A DNA stretch of 64,000 nucleotides, from the NCBI RefSeq assembly GCF_019430885.1, contig NZ_JAHYBZ010000003.1:1-64000 (forward strand). Reading direction: 5' to 3'. Position 1 is the first letter of the stretch. Every line of letters starts with the position of its first letter. This DNA comes from Roseomonas alba. GTDB taxonomy: Bacteria; Pseudomonadota; Alphaproteobacteria; Acetobacterales; Acetobacteraceae. Below are positions 61,056 to 64,000 of this stretch, one piece after another. The translations under genes were made by a program, and so were the position numbers. The notes beneath the pieces are model-generated. The model saw only the letters and a list, made by a program, of their open reading frames with translations. It was not told the DNA's origin and ran no database searches.

Positions 61056-61146
61056 TCCGGCACCGACCCGCATCCCCACCCGGCACCCAATTCAGCATGC
61101 TGTTGTCGGGTGACCGGGCGGGGATGCGGGCCGGTGCCGGACTTTT
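61056..61146 (+). terminator. Very long hairpin with T-run after the GNAT gene
   Basis: The left arm 61056-61088 and right arm 61108-61141 pair over about 33 bases with two mismatches and one bulge. The 19-base loop holds the palindrome CAGCATGCTG. CTTTTC follows. It can end transcription, but it is far longer than a normal terminator stem and could yield an RNase III substrate or a stable small RNA. A small hairpin (AAATCC-GGC-GGATTT, 61169-61183) lies between it and the next gene. Confidence 0.6.
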
Positions 61147-61239
61147 CAGACGATCTCTGACGCCGCGGAAATCCGGCGGATTTGCACCCGCAGCCCGCCG
61201 GGTCTATCCAGCCGGCCTTCCAGACACAGGGAACCCAGC

Positions 61240-61458
61240 ATGACCCCGGCTGAACGCGCCGCCGTCCAGGCGCATCTGCGCCGCCTCTTCGGCAACAACC
61301 GCATCGCCGTCACCGCCCCGGAACGCAAGGGCGCGAGCGTCGAGCTGCGTGTCGGCGACGAGTTCATCGGCACCGTGCACCGCGACGCGGAGGATGGCGA
61401 AGTGTCCTACGCCGTCCAGATCGTGGTGCTGTCCGAAGACCTCGAAATGCCGAACTGA
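61240..61458 (+). CDS. DUF3126-family small protein
   Basis: 72 residues, the usual size of this alphaproteobacterial family of unknown function. The pattern of an N-terminal helix (AAVQAHLRRLFGNNRIAV) and the block VGDEFIGTVHRDAEDGEVSYAV with a final SEDLEMP is typical. It has no signal or membrane segment, so it is cytoplasmic. It stands alone between the long hairpin and a convergent glycosyltransferase gene. Confidence 0.8.
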   Translation: MTPAERAAVQAHLRRLFGNNRIAVTAPERKGASVELRVGDEFIGTVHRDAEDGEVSYAVQIVVLSEDLEMPN

Positions 61459-61480
61459 CCGGGCTTTGGCCGGGGCGCCG

Positions 61481-62746
61481 TCAGGGCGTTCCGGCCGGTT
61501 GGTCCGATGGCAGGCGGCCCCAGGCCGTCCTGGCGGCATAATGCTCGATCAGCGCCTCGAGGTGCGGCGAGCGGATGCCGGAGAAGTGGCACAGGAAATC
61601 CCCTGGCTGCCAGACGCTGCGCGCCATGGTCCGGTAGAACCGGTTCCTCTCCTCGGGGAAGGCGTTGAAGACCCGCGGGTCGTCCACGATGGTGATATGC
61701 TGGGTGATGTCGTTCGAGAGCGCCATCAGCGCCTTCAGCGCGTATTGCTCCCAGGTCCCGTTGGTGATGTCCGCATCGAACAACCAGACCAGGTCGAGGA
61801 CGCGCCGGATGGCAGGACCGTCCTCAAGGAACATCACGCCGCAATTGATGCCGGCCTCGTCTTCGGTCAGCGTCAGCGACCCGTTGGGGGAGCGGGCGCC
61901 GAAGGCGGCATCCAGGTCGAAAGCGGGATTGGTGATCAGCGCATCGGCATCGACGAAGGCCACGCGATCGAAGCCCTGCGCGAACAGGTGCATGATCAGG
62001 GCAATCTTCATCCAGGATGGCGGCCGGTCGATGTAGCTTGGCGGGTCCGACAGGATCGCGTGGCTGATGCCGCGCGCCTCGGCATAGGCCTCGTGCGAGA
62101 GGATGGCGGGCCGGATCTTGGCGAGATAGGCCTCCCCGAGTGCGACCGTGCACAGCACCGTCGTCCCGGCGCGCCGCGTGATCCGGGGCGCGAGAGCACC
62201 CACCGCGGCGCGGAAGGGATAGCTTACGCGCGGCGGGGGGACGATCTCCTCACGCAGCGCGGCCAGGTGGTCGAGAACGATCGGATTGGCGAGGATGTTC
62301 GCGACGCGCGTCGTGGTGAAGAGCCGCGCCAGGTCCGCCCGGATGGCGTCGGCACGCTGCACCAGCGCGGCCATCTCCTGCCGGATCGCGGCCGTTTCGG
62401 CCGGGTCGGCAGCCGCCACCTGCCGGGCAGCGACGGCTTCCTCCCGGAATGCTGCGGCATCCTGCCGGAGCGCCGCAAGTTCCTGCCGGGCGACGGCCGT
62501 CTCCTCCCGGGTTCCCGTCGCCTCCTGCCGGCTACCGGCCATCTCCTGCCGGATCTCCGCCACGTCCTGCCGGGTCCCCGCCATCTCCCGCCCCGCCGCC
62601 GCCAGATCCTGCCCGATGCCGTCGAGCCGGCGCTGGAACTGCAGGATGGCGTCCTTGAGCTTCGCGTAGAGCAGCCCCGCAACAATGCCCGCCAGGATGA
62701 GCAGCACGAGGACGGCCAGGCCGGTCCAGGAGATCGTCTCAGTCAT
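61481..62746 (-). CDS. Membrane-anchored coiled-coil glycosyltransferase (GT-A, GMA12/MNN10-like)
   Basis: 421 residues. An N-terminal membrane segment (about 7-26) is followed by a heptad-repeat coiled coil (about 30-145) in which a seven-residue unit of the type R-Q-x-x-A-x-x recurs about ten times. The catalytic part begins near TTVLCTVALGEAYLAKI. FVDADALITNPAFDLD is the D-x-D metal/nucleotide motif; NCGVMFLEDG, WEQYALKALM and FPEERNRFY follow. This resembles galactosyltransferases of the GMA12/MNN10 (GT34) type. Acceptor unknown; the catalytic domain probably faces the cytoplasm or is held off the membrane by the stalk. Confidence 0.7.
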   Translation of the reverse strand: MTETISWTGLAVLVLLILAGIVAGLLYAKLKDAILQFQRRLDGIGQDLAAAGREMAGTRQDVAEIRQEMAGSRQEATGTREETAVARQELAALRQDAAAFREEAVAARQVAAADPAETAAIRQEMAALVQRADAIRADLARLFTTTRVANILANPIVLDHLAALREEIVPPPRVSYPFRAAVGALAPRITRRAGTTVLCTVALGEAYLAKIRPAILSHEAYAEARGISHAILSDPPSYIDRPPSWMKIALIMHLFAQGFDRVAFVDADALITNPAFDLDAAFGARSPNGSLTLTEDEAGINCGVMFLEDGPAIRRVLDLVWLFDADITNGTWEQYALKALMALSNDITQHITIVDDPRVFNAFPEERNRFYRTMARSVWQPGDFLCHFSGIRSPHLEALIEHYAARTAWGRLPSDQPAGTP

Positions 62747-62801
62747 GCACAGTGCGCCTCTCTGATACCCCGTTTCACGGGTCGCCCGGCGCCGCGCGGG
62801 T

Positions 62802-63254
62802 TCAGCCGCCCAGGCGCGCCTTCACCATCGGCCCGGCCTTGGCCATGTCCAGGGTCGCGGCGTGCTTCGCGCGCAGCACGGCCATGACCTTGCCCATGTC
62901 CTTGATCGAGGCAGCGCCTGTCTCGGCCACCGCGGCCTCGACGGCGGCGGTCATGGCGGCCTCGTCCATCTGCTGGGGGAGGAAGCTGTCGATCACGGCG
63001 ATCTCGGCCTCCTCCTTCGCAGCGAGTTCCTCGCGGCCGCCCTGGCGGTAGAGGGCGACCGATTCCGCGCGCGACTTCGCCATGCCCCGCAACATGGCGA
63101 TGATGCCGGCCTCGTCCACCGGCGGGCCGGGGCGGGCGGCGATGTCGGTGTCCTTCAGCTTGGCCTGGATCATGCGGAGCGTGGAGACGCGCTCGGCATC
63201 CTTGGCCCGCATGGCGGTCTTGAGCTCGTCCAGGAAGCGGTCGCGGAGCGACAT
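62802..63254 (-). CDS. GatB/YqeY domain-containing protein
   Basis: 150 residues of the YqeY family, related to the tRNA-binding tail domain of GatB and thought to act on aminoacyl-tRNA metabolism, though unproven. [19 protein letters not shown] with [15 protein letters not shown] is the family start. [19 protein letters not shown] and [16 protein letters not shown] are the C-terminal half. It is commonly found beside carA, dnaG and rpoD in alphaproteobacteria, as here. Divergent from carA. Confidence 0.92.
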   Translation of the reverse strand: MSLRDRFLDELKTAMRAKDAERVSTLRMIQAKLKDTDIAARPGPPVDEAGIIAMLRGMAKSRAESVALYRQGGREELAAKEEAEIAVIDSFLPQQMDEAAMTAAVEAAVAETGAASIKDMGKVMAVLRAKHAATLDMAKAGPMVKARLGG

Positions 63255-63306
63255 GGCAATGGTTCCTCGTCTGTTGGGCGCCCTATAGCGCAGGGTTCGC
63301 GCGGGA

Positions 63307-63361
63307 GGAAATTTCCCACCCGACTGATTCAGCTTGCGCTGGGAAATCCATTCCCGATATG
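63307..63361 (+). promoter_or_regulatory. Possible carA promoter with palindromes
   Basis: The palindrome GGAAATTTCC (63307-63316) and the inverted repeat GGGAA-N5-TTCCC (63341-63355) lie in the divergent gap. TTGCGC (63334) and GATATG (63356) are 16 bases apart and could be -35 and -10. Pattern only. Confidence 0.3.
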
Positions 63362-63370
63362 TCTCCCGCC

Positions 63371-64000
63371 ATGCGCACCGTGGAAGACATCATCGGGCTG
63401 CTCGGGGGTTCCGAGGCGGCAGCGAATCATTGCGGCGTCGGCACCGAGGCCATCCGCAAATGGCGCCAGGCCAAGGCCATCCCGGCCAAGCACTGGCCGG
63501 CGATCCTGTCCGCGACCGGCCTGTCCCTCGCCGATCTTCCCGGCGCGCCCACGGAAACCCAGAAGACGGAACCCGATATGAACGCGGCCGATACTCCCCC
63601 CGAAGGTGCGACGGGCTGCCTGGTGCTGGCCGATGGGACGATCTTCTGGGGCCGAGGCTTCGGGGCCGAGGCCGCGACGGTCGGCGAGATCTGCTTCAAC
63701 ACGGGCATGACCGGGTATCAGGAGACGCTGACCGACCCCTCCTATGCCGGGCAGATCATCACCTTCACCTTCCCGCATATCGGCAATGTCGGGACGAACC
63801 CCGAGGATATCGAGACCATCACCCCGGCCGCGCGCGGCCTGGTTGTGAAGCAGGACGTCACCGAGCCGTCCAACTACCGCGCCACGAAGAACCTGCGGGA
63901 TTGGCTGGTGTCGCATGGCATCCCGGGCGTGTCGGGCATCGATACCCGTGCCCTGACCGCGCGCATCCGCGACCTGGGCGCGCCGAACGGCGTCATCTGC
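63371..64000 (+). CDS. carA: Carbamoyl-phosphate synthase small subunit with N-terminal HTH-like domain (3' cut)
   Basis: Glutamine amidotransferase subunit that feeds ammonia to CarB for arginine and pyrimidine synthesis; the gene runs off the right edge, so the glutaminase domain is not seen. From ATG 63578 ([10 protein letters not shown]) the CarA start is clear: [38 protein letters not shown] and [16 protein letters not shown]. The same frame is open from ATG 63371 and encodes 69 more residues that look like a small helix-turn-helix: [20 protein letters not shown], then [20 protein letters not shown]. Either CarA carries this domain, or translation starts at 63578 and the upstream part is a leader domain. 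Confidence 0.88.
   Translation, partial: MRTVEDIIGLLGGSEAAANHCGVGTEAIRKWRQAKAIPAKHWPAILSATGLSLADLPGAPTETQKTEPDMNAADTPPEGATGCLVLADGTIFWGRGFGAEAATVGEICFNTGMTGYQETLTDPSYAGQIITFTFPHIGNVGTNPEDIETITPAARGLVVKQDVTEPSNYRATKNLRDWLVSHGIPGVSGIDTRALTARIRDLGAPNGVIC

Noticed and set aside
62350..62620. Short-period repeats in the glycosyltransferase region considered as a CRISPR array
   Set aside because: The 21-base period is contiguous and coding for heptads; there are no spacers and no cas genes.

Overview
The window is GC-rich bacterial DNA (roughly 70% G+C by eye). It carries a complete Gram-negative peptidoglycan and division cluster with lpxC and bamD beside it, FtsZ with an Ala/Pro-rich linker and the C-terminal motif [10 protein letters not shown], dnaG-rpoD, and a carA start fused to a small helix-turn-helix-like domain. 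Together with the gene content this points to an alphaproteobacterium, most likely Acetobacteraceae (Roseomonas-like). That placement is inference; no rRNA gene is present. I saw no tRNA, rRNA, CRISPR array or transposase gene.

Layout. (1) 1-23759: one co-directional block of cell-wall, division and repair genes: [ftsL-position tail]-ftsI-murE-murF-mraY-murD-ftsW-murG-murC-murB-ddl-ftsQ-ftsA-ftsZ, a strong terminator, then lpxC-bamD-recN-GNAT-ligA. Most joints from murE to ftsA are ATGA, GTGA or TGATG overlaps, which implies translational coupling. (2) 23800-26520: small accessory genes: an Ohr-type peroxidase, a LysE-type exporter flanked by inverted repeat copies, an alpha/beta hydrolase, and a lone hemP behind a Fur-like site. 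(3) 26650-36595: an amino-acid island. A seven-gene minus-strand operon (ABC importer, two DAO-type FAD oxidoreductases, and a class IV aminotransferase broken by a 28-bp duplication) faces a plus-strand pair: a DpkA-like imino-acid reductase and a molybdopterin hydroxylase large subunit. (4) 36712-41478: hyuA-hyuB and a divergent LysR regulator with a clear dyad between them. (5) 41867-47526: a 3-hydroxyisobutyryl-CoA hydrolase and a polyamine-type ABC importer whose operon is split by a repeat element. (6) 47731-55583: an MJ0042 zinc-ribbon protein, ftsE-ftsX-ydcF-like-plsC, a Tat-exported Ntn hydrolase, an MgtC-like protein, a DsbD-family reductase, and the remnant of its redoxin partner. 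(7) 56121-64000: dnaG-rpoD, a GNAT, a DUF3126 protein, a membrane-anchored coiled-coil glycosyltransferase, a GatB/YqeY protein and the start of carA.

The most unusual content is non-coding. A family of hairpin-bearing repeats recurs at least ten times: stem A is a GGAGAGGGGC-type palindrome, and stem B has arms CCAAAGGCC and GGCCTTTGG around a 4-nt loop. Some copies run from a left end to a right end over about 260-280 bp; one unit has two left ends facing each other. One left-end copy lies inside the reading frame of murB, and an analogous hairpin lies inside the start of the GNAT gene after recN, so palindromic repeats seem to have become coding at translationally coupled starts. A second, 210-bp element (TAGAGCA...TGCTCTA) supplies the stop codons of both genes that converge on it. 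A near-perfect 33-bp stem follows the GNAT gene at 60447.
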